The notes beneath the pieces were generated by a model that was not told the origin of the DNA, did not search any database, and saw nothing but the letters and a program-made list of their open reading frames with translations. Both the position numbers and the translations under genes were made by a program. A DNA stretch of 64,000 nt, from assembly GCA_021768085.1 (NCBI GenBank), contig JAETOJ010000005.1, positions 1 through 64,000 on the forward strand, in the 5' to 3' direction. Of the stretch, positions 1 through 8,005 are shown one piece after another; positions within the stretch are counted from its first letter, which is position 1; each line of letters starts with the position of its first letter. This DNA is from Bacillota bacterium. Its GTDB lineage: Bacteria > Bacillota > Clostridia > Oscillospirales > Oscillospiraceae.

Positions 1-113
1 CTTTCCGGGCACTTTTTCTGCCCTATGGGGAGTCTATCTTTTTTCCCTCCTCTCCGCCACATAATTACATTTTTTCCTCGGCGTTTTCTTACATTTTATC
101 ACTGGCGCTGACA
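1..113. mobile_element. Probable IS21-family insertion-sequence end interrupting the coupling-protein gene
   Basis: Homology of the coupling protein stops abruptly at about base 114. From there the minus strand begins TGTCAGCGCC, and it then carries two copies of an AAAATGTAA-like motif (about 91-100 and 64-73). A terminus starting TG with internal short repeats is typical of IS21-family ends, where IstA binds. No transposase is visible because the element would extend left of the window. This is an inference from end structure and from the broken reading frame. Confidence 0.4.
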
Positions 114-1056
114 GTAGAAATTTTTGATACTGCCGGACGGCAAAATGCTCCGGCTCCTTTTCCGCAAGCCGGGCGAACATTTCATCCACGGGGCTTTGAA
201 ATTCGGCGTCGTCCTCCCTCGCTTCGCTGGCATTTATCATTTCAAGCAGGGTGGTGAAATTCTTTTCATCCTCCGGGGCCTCGTACCAGATGTAGCCGAT
301 CAGGGCAGTATAGAAAAGCCGTTCGGACTTCACCCAAAAATCCTCGGTGGATTTTTCGCCGTCGCCCTTGGTGTTGGCGATGATGGTGTTTACCAGCTTC
401 AAAATATCCTTTTCGCTGTGCAGGTAGGCGAACGGGTTATACCGCATGGACTTGGAAAAATTGATGGTATTCAGCACCTTTATCCGATAGCCGCCCCGCC
501 TCAAAAGCTGGCCCACCTCGATCAAGAGGCTCCCTTTCGGGTCGGTGATGCAATAGCTGCTGTGCATCTGCATGAGGTTGGGCTTGACAAAAAATCTCGT
601 TTTGCCGCTGCCGGAACCGCCGATCACCAGCACATTTTTGTTCCGGGCTGTCTTGGGGTCTTTGGGCCTGCCGTTCATCGTCAGCCGTTCGGTCTGCGTG
701 AGCAGGATATTATTTTCAAACACAGGGTCAATATAGGGGGCAATGTCTTTGGCTCCGCCCCACCGGGCGCTGCCGTACTCCATGCCGTGGCGGTATTTCT
801 TGGCGTTCTTGCCTTTCAGGTACACCGCCAGCCGTACCAACACCGCGCCCGCGATACCGATACACAGGTCAAAGGGGTGGAAGCTGGGCAGGCCGTTGGC
901 GAACGCCGCCGCCAGGCTGTCCATGAAGTGCAGCATCTTTTGGGTCAGGTCGGCCCCTGCCGCCAGCCGGTAAGCCTCGCCAACCTTGCTGAACAGGTAA
1001 ACAAACAGCAGATAGGGCAAATTCGTGATGATGATTTTCTTTATATCCGGCTTCAC
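34..1056 (-). pseudogene. VirD4/TraG-type conjugal coupling protein, C-terminally truncated
   Basis: Type IV coupling proteins are inner-membrane ATPases that hand the relaxase-DNA complex to the conjugation channel. The N-terminus has two hydrophobic segments (about residues 10-25 and 62-80), then a conserved pre-ATPase region and a Walker A motif GGSGSGKT at residues 146-153. Full-length relatives are about 600 residues. Here recognisable homology ends near residue 314, and the last ~25 residues are foreign lysine/arginine-rich read-through into a probable IS21-type end, so Walker B and the rest are lost. The start is GTG and overlaps the upstream PcfB-like gene by four bases (GTGA), indicating translational coupling. 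The protein is probably inactive, so this copy of the element is likely transfer-defective. Confidence 0.85.
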
Positions 1057-1523
1057 CGCTCCATCCCCCTTTCCCTGATCTTCTCCTTGGCTCGCTGGAC
1101 GTTCCGGCCAGCCGCTTCTCGCAGGACGGACAGCGCCTTGCGGATGGAGGGCTTGGCCTCCCGCGACAGCTTCTTGGCGGTAAACTCCTTGAAAGCCTGT
1201 TCCAGATTGTCCGCGTCCCGGCTCTTGAAAATGACGATGTAGTGGGGTGGCTGGGTGGTCTTGTCCTTTCGCAAGGTGAAGTCCACGCCGTATTTCTTGG
1301 CGCAGGGCTTAAAAGCGGCGATATTGGCGTCGGTGATCTCAATGTTGGACAGCGCCGCCCCGTGCTGCTTCAACTGCTTTAGGCTCTGCTGGCCGTGGTG
1401 GAGCTTGGGGCCGTGCTTTCTGGCCTCCAAATACTTTTTCAAGGCCATTTGCAGCACTTGGGCCGTCAGTTTCCCGGTTTTCATGGATAATGCGATGGTC
1501 TTTTGAGTGACTTCCTCCTGCAA
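1053..1523 (-). CDS. PcfB-family (DUF3801) conjugation protein
   Basis: A 156-residue protein of the PcfB/DUF3801 family, found immediately upstream of VirD4-type coupling proteins in conjugative plasmids and elements of Firmicutes. In Enterococcus pCF10, PcfB acts with the coupling protein PcfC to recruit transfer substrates. The family features visible are an N-terminal helical stretch rich in Lys, a central SNIEITDANI-like strand, the KYGVDFTLRKD segment and a basic C-terminus. No signal peptide or membrane segment is present, so it should be cytosolic. It overlaps the coupling-protein start by four bases. It looks intact although its partner gene is broken. Confidence 0.8.
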   Translation of the reverse strand: MQEEVTQKTIALSMKTGKLTAQVLQMALKKYLEARKHGPKLHHGQQSLKQLKQHGAALSNIEITDANIAAFKPCAKKYGVDFTLRKDKTTQPPHYIVIFKSRDADNLEQAFKEFTAKKLSREAKPSIRKALSVLREAAGRNVQRAKEKIRERGMER

Positions 1524-1598
1524 GTGTCATACCTCCTTTGCCAGAAGTCGAAAAGGGCGGCTACGGTGGAACCACCAGCCGCCGAAGATAAATTTGCA

Positions 1599-1811
1599 TC
1601 AGATACGCACCCGCAGGCCGTTCAGGTCGTCGGCCCGGATGCCCACCAGATACCAGTCGGCGGCGTACTCAATCCGGGTGGGCTTCCAGCGCCCGCCCAC
1701 CATCACGTCGAAGCACTGTCCACAGTGCAGACCGCCGTAGTAGTCGGCCAGGTCAAAGCGAATGTCATAGCGGTCTGTCCGCTCGTCGAAGATCAATGCG
1801 CCCTGTTTCAT
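1599..1811 (-). CDS. DUF5348 family small protein of conjugative elements
   Basis: A 70-residue protein matching the DUF5348 pattern, with an N-terminal LIFDERTDRYDIRFDL segment, a central GLHCGQCF motif and a C-terminal WYLVGI strand. This family is confined largely to conjugative elements of gut Firmicutes and sits between the replication initiator and the transfer genes, as here. Its function is unknown. The compact beta-rich sequence with a CxxC pair suggests a small cytosolic domain. The gene is 20 bases downstream of the initiator gene and about 75 bases upstream of the PcfB-like gene, so it probably shares their transcript. Confidence 0.75.
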   Translation of the reverse strand: MKQGALIFDERTDRYDIRFDLADYYGGLHCGQCFDVMVGGRWKPTRIEYAADWYLVGIRADDLNGLRVRI

Positions 1812-1831
1812 AGTCGGGCCTCCTTGTCAGA

Positions 1832-2716
1832 TTAGATTTTTCCCTCCGCCATATCGTGGGCGACGAGGGCGGCGTAGTAGCTTCCCATAGTGCTGGGGGC
1901 GTTGAACAGCACCGCCAGCAGATATTTCTTGATGTTGCGGATTTTCGTGGTGTTCTCCCGCATACAGTCCATGACGAACTCAATATGCCCGCTGTTCAGT
2001 TTCAGCAGCTTGGCCTTTACCAGCTCGGCGGGGTAGTCGTCACCGGCTACCCGGATCGTCTTGCGGGCCGTGCAGACGGTTTCCACCAACAGCTCCACGA
2101 TGCCGTCCAATTCCTCCGGGTCGATCTGCGAATAGCGCAGGAGGTGGTCGTACTCGATATTCTCCTTGATGATGTCCCGATAAATCTCAACTGCGCTCTG
2201 CGTGGCCGCTTCCGTTCCTTTCCTTTCCGGCGGCGAAGCCGCAGCCCCAGCCGTTTCAGCGGGAGGGGGTGAAAGGGAGGGAATGGAATGGGTACTTGAT
2301 GGGTCTGTAATAGATTGGTCTTTAGTTACTCTATCTTTATTTAATTGCGTTGGATTTTCCGACGGCGGTTTTTCCGTTGTCGGGTTTTCCGACGACGGTT
2401 TATCCAACGACGGCGGCAAAGAAACAGGCTGTTCGTGGATGATGTACTCGTTGCTGCTGAACTTGCCGCCCTCGTCCGTAGTCTGGTGGCGTTCGATATA
2501 CCCGGCCCGCTCCAACTCATTGATGGCGGAACGAATGGCGTCCTTGCTCTCCCGGTTGATGTAGCACAGGCCGGACAGGGTATAATCCCAATCTTCCGGG
2601 AGTGAGAGAATTTGCGACAGCAGGCCCTTGGCTTTCAGGGACAGGGATTTGTCCCGCAGGTGGTAGTTGGACATGACCGTGTAGCCCTTGTTCCTCTCCA
2701 CGCGGAATACTGGCAT
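1832..2716 (-). CDS. Replication initiator / replisome-organiser-like protein (DUF6017)
   Basis: A winged-helix protein of about 294 residues. The N-terminal ~100 residues (MPVFRVERNKGYTVMSN onward) form the phage replisome-organiser/RepA-like DNA-binding domain. A Pro/Ser/Thr-rich linker follows, then a C-terminal helical DUF6017 domain (from about residue 190). Such proteins are thought to start replication of the excised circular element. I place the start at the ATG at 2716, which has a GGAG nine bases upstream. An in-frame start at 2746 would add ten basic residues but lacks as good a ribosome-binding site. It is the first gene of the visible transfer block. Confidence 0.8.
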   Translation of the reverse strand: MPVFRVERNKGYTVMSNYHLRDKSLSLKAKGLLSQILSLPEDWDYTLSGLCYINRESKDAIRSAINELERAGYIERHQTTDEGGKFSSNEYIIHEQPVSLPPSLDKPSSENPTTEKPPSENPTQLNKDRVTKDQSITDPSSTHSIPSLSPPPAETAGAAASPPERKGTEAATQSAVEIYRDIIKENIEYDHLLRYSQIDPEELDGIVELLVETVCTARKTIRVAGDDYPAELVKAKLLKLNSGHIEFVMDCMRENTTKIRNIKKYLLAVLFNAPSTMGSYYAALVAHDMAEGKI

Positions 2717-2746
2717 GGCTTTCCGCTCCTTTCGGTGTCTGGACAT

Positions 2747-2785
2747 GAAAAAACGCCGCAGACTTTTTTCAAAATCTGCGGCGTT
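2747..2785 (-). terminator. Intrinsic terminator at the element border
   Basis: A perfect 11-bp stem (AACGCCGCAGA with TCTGCGGCGTT, arms 2752-2762 and 2775-2785) is followed on the minus strand by a run of six T. It would stop transcription entering the element from the rumA side, just before the replication initiator gene. Confidence 0.85.
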
Positions 2786-2799
2786 CGCCTGTCCCTACT

Positions 2800-2958
2800 C
2801 TATTCAATTTTTGTGTTCCCACACTCCATATCAATGACGACCGAAACGGCGATATAGTCCTCGATGCGCTTATTGCGGAGTTTATCGCCCTCGGTGTCGA
2901 ACACCACATGACGGGCAAAGTATTGGAAACACAGGATTTCTACGAGTTTCCTCTTTGT
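2800..2958 (-). pseudogene. 5'-truncated reading frame at the rumA junction, function unknown
   Basis: On the minus strand an open frame without a start codon runs from the rumA junction to a TAG at 2800-2802. It ends with the protein-like stretch KLRNKRIEDYIAVSVVIDME and is followed by the intrinsic terminator at 2747-2785. The layout (open frame, stop, terminator) suggests the 3' end of a gene whose front was lost at recombination or continues on the other side of the attachment site. I do not recognise a family. The frame overlaps the last rumA codons in another phase. Confidence 0.35.
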
Positions 2959-4286
2959 AGCAACACGATAGCCTCCACATGGGCCGTCCGTGGAAACAGA
3001 TCCACCGCCTCCGCCCGCACCGCCCCATAGTCCAGCGCCCTGAAGCGCCCCAGGTCCCGGGCCAGGGTGGCCGGGTCACAGGACACGTATACCACCCGCT
3101 CCGAACCCATGCGGCCGATGGCCTCCACCACCTCAGGGGCCAGCCCCTTCCGGGGCGGATCCACCACCACCACGTCCGGGCGGACGCCCTCCCGCTCCAA
3201 CTGAGCCGCCAGAGCCCCCGCATCGCCGCATTCAAACCGGGTCTTGTCCGCCAGAGCGTTCCGGCGGGCATTCTCCTTGGCGTCAGCCACCGCCTGGGGC
3301 ACCACCTCCACCCCGATCACCTGCCCGGCCCGCCCGGCCATGGCCAGGGAGATGGTGCCAATCCCGCAGTACAGCTCCACCACCGTCTCCCGCCCAGTGA
3401 GAGCGGCGAAGTCCAACGCCCGGCGGTACAGCACCTCGGTCTGCGCCCGGTTCACCTGGAAGAAGGAGGGCACCGACAGCCGGAATCGGTGTCCGCACAG
3501 CTCCTCCTCCAGCCAGTCCCGGCCCCAGAGGGTGCGGTACTCCCCGCCCAGAATCACGTTGGTTTTCCGGGCATTTACCGACAGCACCACCCCCGCCAGC
3601 CTGGGCTCGGCATAGCGCAGGGCAGCCACCAGCTCTCCCTCGTGGGGAAGCGTCCGCCCGTTGGCCACCACGCAGCACAGCGCCTCCCCCGCGGAGTTGG
3701 TGCGCAGGAACAGGTGCCGCAGCAGTCCATTCCCCGTCCGCTCATCGTAGGCGGGGATGCGGAACCGCTCCATCCAATTCTGGAAGGCGGCCCGGCAGGC
3801 GGTGTCCGCCTCCGGCTGGAGCAGGCAGTCGGCGATATCCACCACCTGATGGGTGCCCCTCCGGTAGTAACCCACCGCTCCGTCCCCAATGGGAAACTGC
3901 ACCTTATTTCGATACCGCAAGGTAGTTTCCGCCCCGTGTATCACGGAAACCGGAAGATCCACCCCACCAATGCGCCGCAGAGCATCCTCCACCCGCTGCC
4001 GCTTAGCCTCCAACTCCTCGGCATAGTCCATGTGCCGGAACTGGCACCCGCCGCACTGACCATAATAGGGGCAGTCCGGGGCAACCCGGGCCGAGGACGG
4101 CTCCCGCAGCGTTTCCATTCGCCCCCAGGCAGCGCTGCGCCCCACGTGCTCGATGCGTACGTCCCCCCGCTCCCCCCGGAGGGCCTCCTTGACGAACACC
4201 GCCACGCCCTCGATCCGGGCAATCCCCTCGCCCCCGCTGGCATAGCCCTCGATGACACCGGGGTAAACCGCCCCTTTTTTCAGCAC
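2940..4286 (-). CDS. rlmD: 23S rRNA (uracil-5-)-methyltransferase, RumA/RlmD family
   Basis: A SAM-dependent enzyme of 448 residues that methylates uridine in 23S rRNA (family substrate U1939, or U747 in some paralogues). An N-terminal TRAM domain (about 1-55) is followed by iron-sulfur cysteines in CPYYGQCGGC (about residue 72), the SAM-binding motif ELYCGIGTISLA and the catalytic cysteine in YVSCDPATLARDL near residue 400. The start is GTG and overlaps the queH stop region by seven bases, so the two are co-transcribed. Its last codons coincide with the attachment-site-like sequence of the neighbouring conjugative element, which probably supplies the final residues and the TAG stop. The exact uridine target cannot be told from sequence. 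Confidence 0.9.
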   Translation of the reverse strand: MLKKGAVYPGVIEGYASGGEGIARIEGVAVFVKEALRGERGDVRIEHVGRSAAWGRMETLREPSSARVAPDCPYYGQCGGCQFRHMDYAEELEAKRQRVEDALRRIGGVDLPVSVIHGAETTLRYRNKVQFPIGDGAVGYYRRGTHQVVDIADCLLQPEADTACRAAFQNWMERFRIPAYDERTGNGLLRHLFLRTNSAGEALCCVVANGRTLPHEGELVAALRYAEPRLAGVVLSVNARKTNVILGGEYRTLWGRDWLEEELCGHRFRLSVPSFFQVNRAQTEVLYRRALDFAALTGRETVVELYCGIGTISLAMAGRAGQVIGVEVVPQAVADAKENARRNALADKTRFECGDAGALAAQLEREGVRPDVVVVDPPRKGLAPEVVEAIGRMGSERVVYVSCDPATLARDLGRFRALDYGAVRAEAVDLFPRTAHVEAIVLLQRGNS

Positions 4287-4864
4287 TGGGACGCCCTCCC
4301 CTCGGCCTTGTGGAGCTTGTGCAGTTCCTTTTTGCGGCGGTTGGAGAACCGATCCTCCTCGCTGTATACGCAGCCGCAGTATTTTTGCAGATAGAGCCCC
4401 AGCGTCCTGGCCTCCTCCTGTCCCTCTCGGAAGCGGGGCCGGAAGTCATAGGGGACAAATTCCACCCCGTACCGCTCCCCCATCTGTGCCCCGGTGGCGC
4501 AGATCAGCTCCCGGTTCTGGTAGGGGGACACCAGCAGGGTGGTGGAAAACCGGTCAAATCCGTGCTCAGCGGCGTACTGGGCGGTGCGCTCCATCCGGCA
4601 GGCGTAGCAGTAGCCACAGCGGTGGTCGCTATCCCGGGCCACGGCGGCGGTGAACTGCCGCAGTCCGTAGAAGTCCTCCTCCCGCAGCTCCAGGCCGATG
4701 TCCTGGGCATACTGACGCAGGGTGTCCCGGCGGGCCCTATACTCCTGGAAAGGATGGATGTTGGGGTTATACCAGAACCCGACGGGCTCCACCCCCTCCT
4801 CCCGCAGCAGCTTGATACAGCCCACGGAGCAGGGGGCGCAGCAGATGTGGAGCAGAACAGACAT
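4280..4864 (-). CDS. queH: Epoxyqueuosine reductase QueH
   Basis: QueH reduces epoxyqueuosine to queuosine in the wobble position of tRNAs, the non-cobalamin alternative to QueG. The protein (194 residues) shows the family signatures in order: HICCAPCS at the N-terminus, NPNIHP, CGYCYACR in the centre and YCGC near the C-terminus, which together bind an iron-sulfur cluster and an adjacent metal. I chose the ATG at 4864 because AGGAGG lies nine bases upstream. The upstream in-frame start at 4903 has no ribosome-binding site. It overlaps the downstream rumA gene, giving a small RNA-modification operon. Confidence 0.92.
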   Translation of the reverse strand: MSVLLHICCAPCSVGCIKLLREEGVEPVGFWYNPNIHPFQEYRARRDTLRQYAQDIGLELREEDFYGLRQFTAAVARDSDHRCGYCYACRMERTAQYAAEHGFDRFSTTLLVSPYQNRELICATGAQMGERYGVEFVPYDFRPRFREGQEEARTLGLYLQKYCGCVYSEEDRFSNRRKKELHKLHKAEGRASQC

Positions 4865-4972
4865 ATAACCGCCCCTCCTAAAATCAAAATGTTTCCCGCA
4901 CACATCCGCCGTCCGTCACCGGGCGCCAACGTGTGTTACCGGACAGTTACCGTCAGCGAGCTTCAAGCTCGC

Positions 4973-5059
4973 GGGTCTAAGACCCTTTTCGGTTCCTTTT
5001 TCTCTCGAGAAAAAGGAACCAGCAGCCAAGGCCGCTCCCGGTCTTGGCTGTTGGAAGAA
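4973..5059. repeat. Cluster of four consecutive hairpins between the S41 protease gene and queH
   Basis: Four inverted repeats lie one after another: GCGAGC/GCTCGC (4974-4990 region), GGGTC/GACCC, a 13-bp stem beginning GGTTCCTTTTTCT (4991-5020), and CAGCCAAG/CTTGGCTG (about 5022-5053). The GGTTCCTTTTTCT hairpin recurs nearly unchanged at 26339-26368. The cluster fills the spacer between two minus-strand genes, where it could end transcription or stabilise RNA. None of the stems is followed by a classical T run. Confidence 0.6.
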
Positions 5060-5062
5060 AAA

Positions 5063-6964
5063 TCAGGGTAAAATCTCCAGGCCGGACAGCACCGCGTACA
5101 TTCCCGCGGCGGCCTCCTCCCGGAGCATGGGGGCCTTGGGGGACAGGTCTTTCAGGGAGGCAAACAGCAGATCTCCCCTGCCGTCCAGCGCGTCCTCCAA
5201 CCCCCAGGCCAGCACCGCCATGCTGTTCCGGGCCCAGTCCGAGTAACCGTTCAAGGCGGCCCGCTGGCCCAGGGTCAGGTTGCTCTCCTTCTCCGCCACC
5301 CAGTCGGCGTAGGCGTCCAGCTTGAGGTTGAAGAACCGGGCCACTCGGCCCAGGATGGTGTGGAATTCCTCCTGGGTGAGGGCGCCGCCGGGGTTGAACC
5401 GCCCGCCGCCCACGCCGTTCACAATGCCCAGGTAGGCCATGGCGTTGACCGCGGGGCCGTACCAGTCAGCCTGATCCACGTCGGCAAATAGGCTCTCCCC
5501 CCGATAGGACACGTTCAGCACGTTGGCCAGCATGGTGCACAGCTCCGCCCGGGTCAGGCCGTCCTTGGGGCTGAAGTGCCCCCTGCCGTCCCCCTGGAGC
5601 AGCTTGTAGGTACCCATGGCGTTGATGGCGGCGGCGTACCGGCTGTCCCCCACATCGGTGAACCAGCGGCTCTCGTAGGTCACGCCCAGCTTTTCGGCAG
5701 CTTCCGCCACCGTCGTCTGTTCAAAGTCCCCGCCGTCGGAGTAGAACAGAGTGGCCTGGGGCGGCAGGGCAGCCAGCAGCGCGGCCAGGGTGTCCGACCC
5801 GGCGTCGGGATCCACGTAGTAGGGGGTGGCCCCCACCATGACGCACAGCTTGGCGTCCTTCTGGCTGCCGCACAGGGCCAGGGCCACCGCCGCCGTGTCC
5901 TCATCGTCCACCAACAGGGTGGGGAGCACGCCGATCTTGTCCGGGCTGTTCAGCCCTCCGGAGTAGAAGCGGTAGACAGTGACCTTCAGGCTGTCCCCCT
6001 GGAAATAGTCCTCGTATCCGGGCAGCTGGGACAGCACCTCCTGATCCAGCATGATCTGGGCCACGCCCTTGCCGTAGGTGCGCCCGCCCACCAGCAGCCC
6101 CCGATCCCCGTCCCGGAGGCTGCCCGCGGTGAGTTCGGAAGCGCTGGCGCTGGCGCCGTCGGTGAGGACAATCACCGGCTTGGTGGTGGCCGCCCGGTCG
6201 AAGGAGGGCTGAGCCTCCACCGCGCCACCCGCCGTCTCAAAGTACAGGTGGTAGCCCGGGCCCATCAGCGCCCCCAGCATCTCCACCGCCGCCTTGGTGT
6301 ACCCTCCGCCGTTTCCCCGGAGGTCCACCACCCAGACGTCCACCTGGCCGTCGTTGTCCTTTACCAGCTTGGCAAACTCCCTGCCGGTGTCCTGGCCGAA
6401 GCTGTTGCAGTCGATGTACCCCACCCGGCCCTGTATGCTCAGCTCCAGGTTGGGCTCCACCACCGGGCGGCGGGTGAGGGTGTACCGGCTGGTCTGCCCG
6501 TCCCGGAGGACGGTGACGGTGACCTGGGTGCCCTCCGCCCCGGTGAGGCGGCCGGCGTTCTCCTCATTGGCCGGGACGCAGGGCTGGCCGTCGATCTCCA
6601 CAATCAGATCCCCGGCCTTCAGCCCCGCCTCCCGCGCGCTGCCACCGGAGATGGTGTCCAGAATCAGGATGCCCTCCGCCGTATACCGGCAGGACACGCC
6701 GATGCCCACCACGTTGGAGTCCCCCTCCAGCAGCTTCAAAAACGCCTCGTACTCCTCGGCGGTCATGTAGGTGGTGTAGGGATCCCCCAGCAGCGCCATC
6801 AGCTCGTCCAGGGTTTCGGCCTCATAGGCCTCGTCGGGGATGTCGTAATAATACACCTCTTCCAGCAGCTCCAGCGCCTGATCCACCGTGAGGGCGGAGG
6901 CGGGGGCGACCAGCAGGAACAGGGCCAGGATCAGGGCCAGCAGGCGGGACAGATGCTTTTTCAT
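5063..6964 (-). CDS. S41-family carboxy-terminal processing protease with C-terminal SLH domains
   Basis: A secreted, wall-attached serine protease of 633 residues. A signal peptide occupies residues 1-24, a PDZ domain about 85-165 and the S41 catalytic domain about 175-350. The Ser-Lys dyad is visible as S274 in DGASASASEL and K299 in RTYGKG, 25 residues apart as in E. coli Tsp (S430/K455). From about residue 435 there are S-layer-homology repeats (FADVDQADWYGPAVNAMAYL is the clearest), which would anchor it to the pyruvylated cell-wall polymer. CtpA/CtpB relatives normally lack SLH repeats. It stands alone, followed by a hairpin cluster, and its substrate is unknown. Confidence 0.88.
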   Translation of the reverse strand: MKKHLSRLLALILALFLLVAPASALTVDQALELLEEVYYYDIPDEAYEAETLDELMALLGDPYTTYMTAEEYEAFLKLLEGDSNVVGIGVSCRYTAEGILILDTISGGSAREAGLKAGDLIVEIDGQPCVPANEENAGRLTGAEGTQVTVTVLRDGQTSRYTLTRRPVVEPNLELSIQGRVGYIDCNSFGQDTGREFAKLVKDNDGQVDVWVVDLRGNGGGYTKAAVEMLGALMGPGYHLYFETAGGAVEAQPSFDRAATTKPVIVLTDGASASASELTAGSLRDGDRGLLVGGRTYGKGVAQIMLDQEVLSQLPGYEDYFQGDSLKVTVYRFYSGGLNSPDKIGVLPTLLVDDEDTAAVALALCGSQKDAKLCVMVGATPYYVDPDAGSDTLAALLAALPPQATLFYSDGGDFEQTTVAEAAEKLGVTYESRWFTDVGDSRYAAAINAMGTYKLLQGDGRGHFSPKDGLTRAELCTMLANVLNVSYRGESLFADVDQADWYGPAVNAMAYLGIVNGVGGGRFNPGGALTQEEFHTILGRVARFFNLKLDAYADWVAEKESNLTLGQRAALNGYSDWARNSMAVLAWGLEDALDGRGDLLFASLKDLSPKAPMLREEAAAGMYAVLSGLEILP

Positions 6965-7004
6965 GGCGTTCTCCTTGTGCTATGCACGGCAAAGGTTTTG
7001 TAAA

Positions 7005-7033
7005 TTGACAAATGGGCCAGGATCTATTACACT
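7005..7033 (+). promoter_or_regulatory. Sigma-A promoter of the alpha/beta hydrolase gene
   Basis: TTGACA at 7005-7010 and TACACT at 7028-7033 with a 17-base spacer, 40 bases before the start codon at 7073. Confidence 0.75.
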
Positions 7034-7072
7034 GAAGTATACCACAAACTGACAGGAACGGAGTGATTTGTT

Positions 7073-7999
7073 ATGGCAGACCTTACGGAATTTTCCTTCC
7101 CCTCCAAGGACGGCGTCCACCAGATCCACGCCAGCCTCTGGCTCCCGGAGGGCCAGCCCCGGGCGGTGGTGCAGATCGTCCACGGCGTGGCGGAGTACGC
7201 GGGGCGGTACGACGCCTTCGCCCGCTATCTCACAGAGCACGGCTTCGCCGTCTGCGGCGAGGATCACCTGGGTCACGGCAAGACGGTGGACGATAGCAAA
7301 TACGGCTACTTCGGCAAGAAGGACGGCTGGACGCTGGTGACCGCTGACGTGCGGCAGCTCCGGGTTCTGATGGGGGAGAAATTCCCCGGCGTGCCCTACT
7401 TCCTGCTGGGCCACTCCATGGGCTCCTTCCTGGCCCGCACCTATCTGTGCAAGTACCCCGGCACGGTGGACGGCTGCATCCTGTCCGGCACCGGCCAGGA
7501 GAAGCCCGCCCTGGTGGCCGCCGGCAAGGCGGTGGCCAACGCCGTGTGCGCCCTGCGGGGGCCGGAGGCGGTGAGCGGCCTCATTGACAAGCTGTCCCTG
7601 GGGGCCTACAACAAGCAGTTCAAGCCCAACCGCACCACGGCGGACTGGATCTGCCGGGACGAAGCGGTGGTGGACAGGTACTTGCGGGATCCCTTCTGCA
7701 CCTTCAAGCCCACCGCCGGGATGTTCCGGGACATGATGGGGGGCCTCCAGTACATCGCCAGCGAGGAGGGGCTGTCCAACATGGATCCCCGCACGCCAGT
7801 ATACCTGTTCTCCGGGGATCAGGATCCGGTGGGCTCCAACGGAGCCGGGGTCAAAACGGTGTACGGCTTCTTCAAAGACCACGGCACCGCGGATCTCACG
7901 ATGAAGCTCTACCCCGGCGGGCGGCACGAGATGCTCAACGAGATCAACAAGGGCGAGGTGTACGCCGACGTGCTGGCCTGGCTGGAGCGGCACATCTGA
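7073..7999 (+). CDS. Alpha/beta hydrolase, monoacylglycerol lipase/lysophospholipase-like
   Basis: A 308-residue cytosolic hydrolase of the serine aminopeptidase S33/monoglyceride-lipase group. The oxyanion-hole region appears as VHGVAEYAGRYD near residue 37, the nucleophile elbow as GHSMGS (Ser about residue 116), the acid as the Asp in FSGDQDPVG and the base as His in GGRHEMLNE. The length is normal. It has no signal peptide. It is monocistronic with its own promoter, and its convergent neighbour is a DMT exporter. The physiological ester substrate cannot be read from sequence. Confidence 0.85.
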   Translation: MADLTEFSFPSKDGVHQIHASLWLPEGQPRAVVQIVHGVAEYAGRYDAFARYLTEHGFAVCGEDHLGHGKTVDDSKYGYFGKKDGWTLVTADVRQLRVLMGEKFPGVPYFLLGHSMGSFLARTYLCKYPGTVDGCILSGTGQEKPALVAAGKAVANAVCALRGPEAVSGLIDKLSLGAYNKQFKPNRTTADWICRDEAVVDRYLRDPFCTFKPTAGMFRDMMGGLQYIASEEGLSNMDPRTPVYLFSGDQDPVGSNGAGVKTVYGFFKDHGTADLTMKLYPGGRHEMLNEINKGEVYADVLAWLERHI

Positions 8000-8005
8000 G
8001 GGGGC

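Larger units (their letters stand above)
1..2958. mobile_element. Terminal part of an integrative conjugative element inserted at the rumA 3' end
   Basis: Four consecutive minus-strand genes (replication initiator, DUF5348 protein, PcfB-like protein, VirD4-type coupling protein) form the standard replication/transfer block of Tn1549-like conjugative elements of Firmicutes. The block ends against the 3' end of a rumA-type methyltransferase gene. The 3' end of rumA is a known integration site of conjugative elements in Firmicutes, and the last codons of this rumA (2959-2981, reading CATGTGGAGGC then TATCGTGTTGC) resemble that attachment core. The other end, the recombinase and the relaxase lie outside the window. 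The exact junction is inferred, not proven. Confidence 0.72.

Noticed and set aside
2811-2958. Plus-strand reading frame at the element border
   Set aside because: It mirrors the minus-strand frame, has no stop before rumA and no terminator, while the minus-strand frame has both.
4991-5020. Classical rho-independent terminator
   Set aside because: The stem is AT-rich with T residues inside the arm and no T run after it; recorded as a repeat instead.
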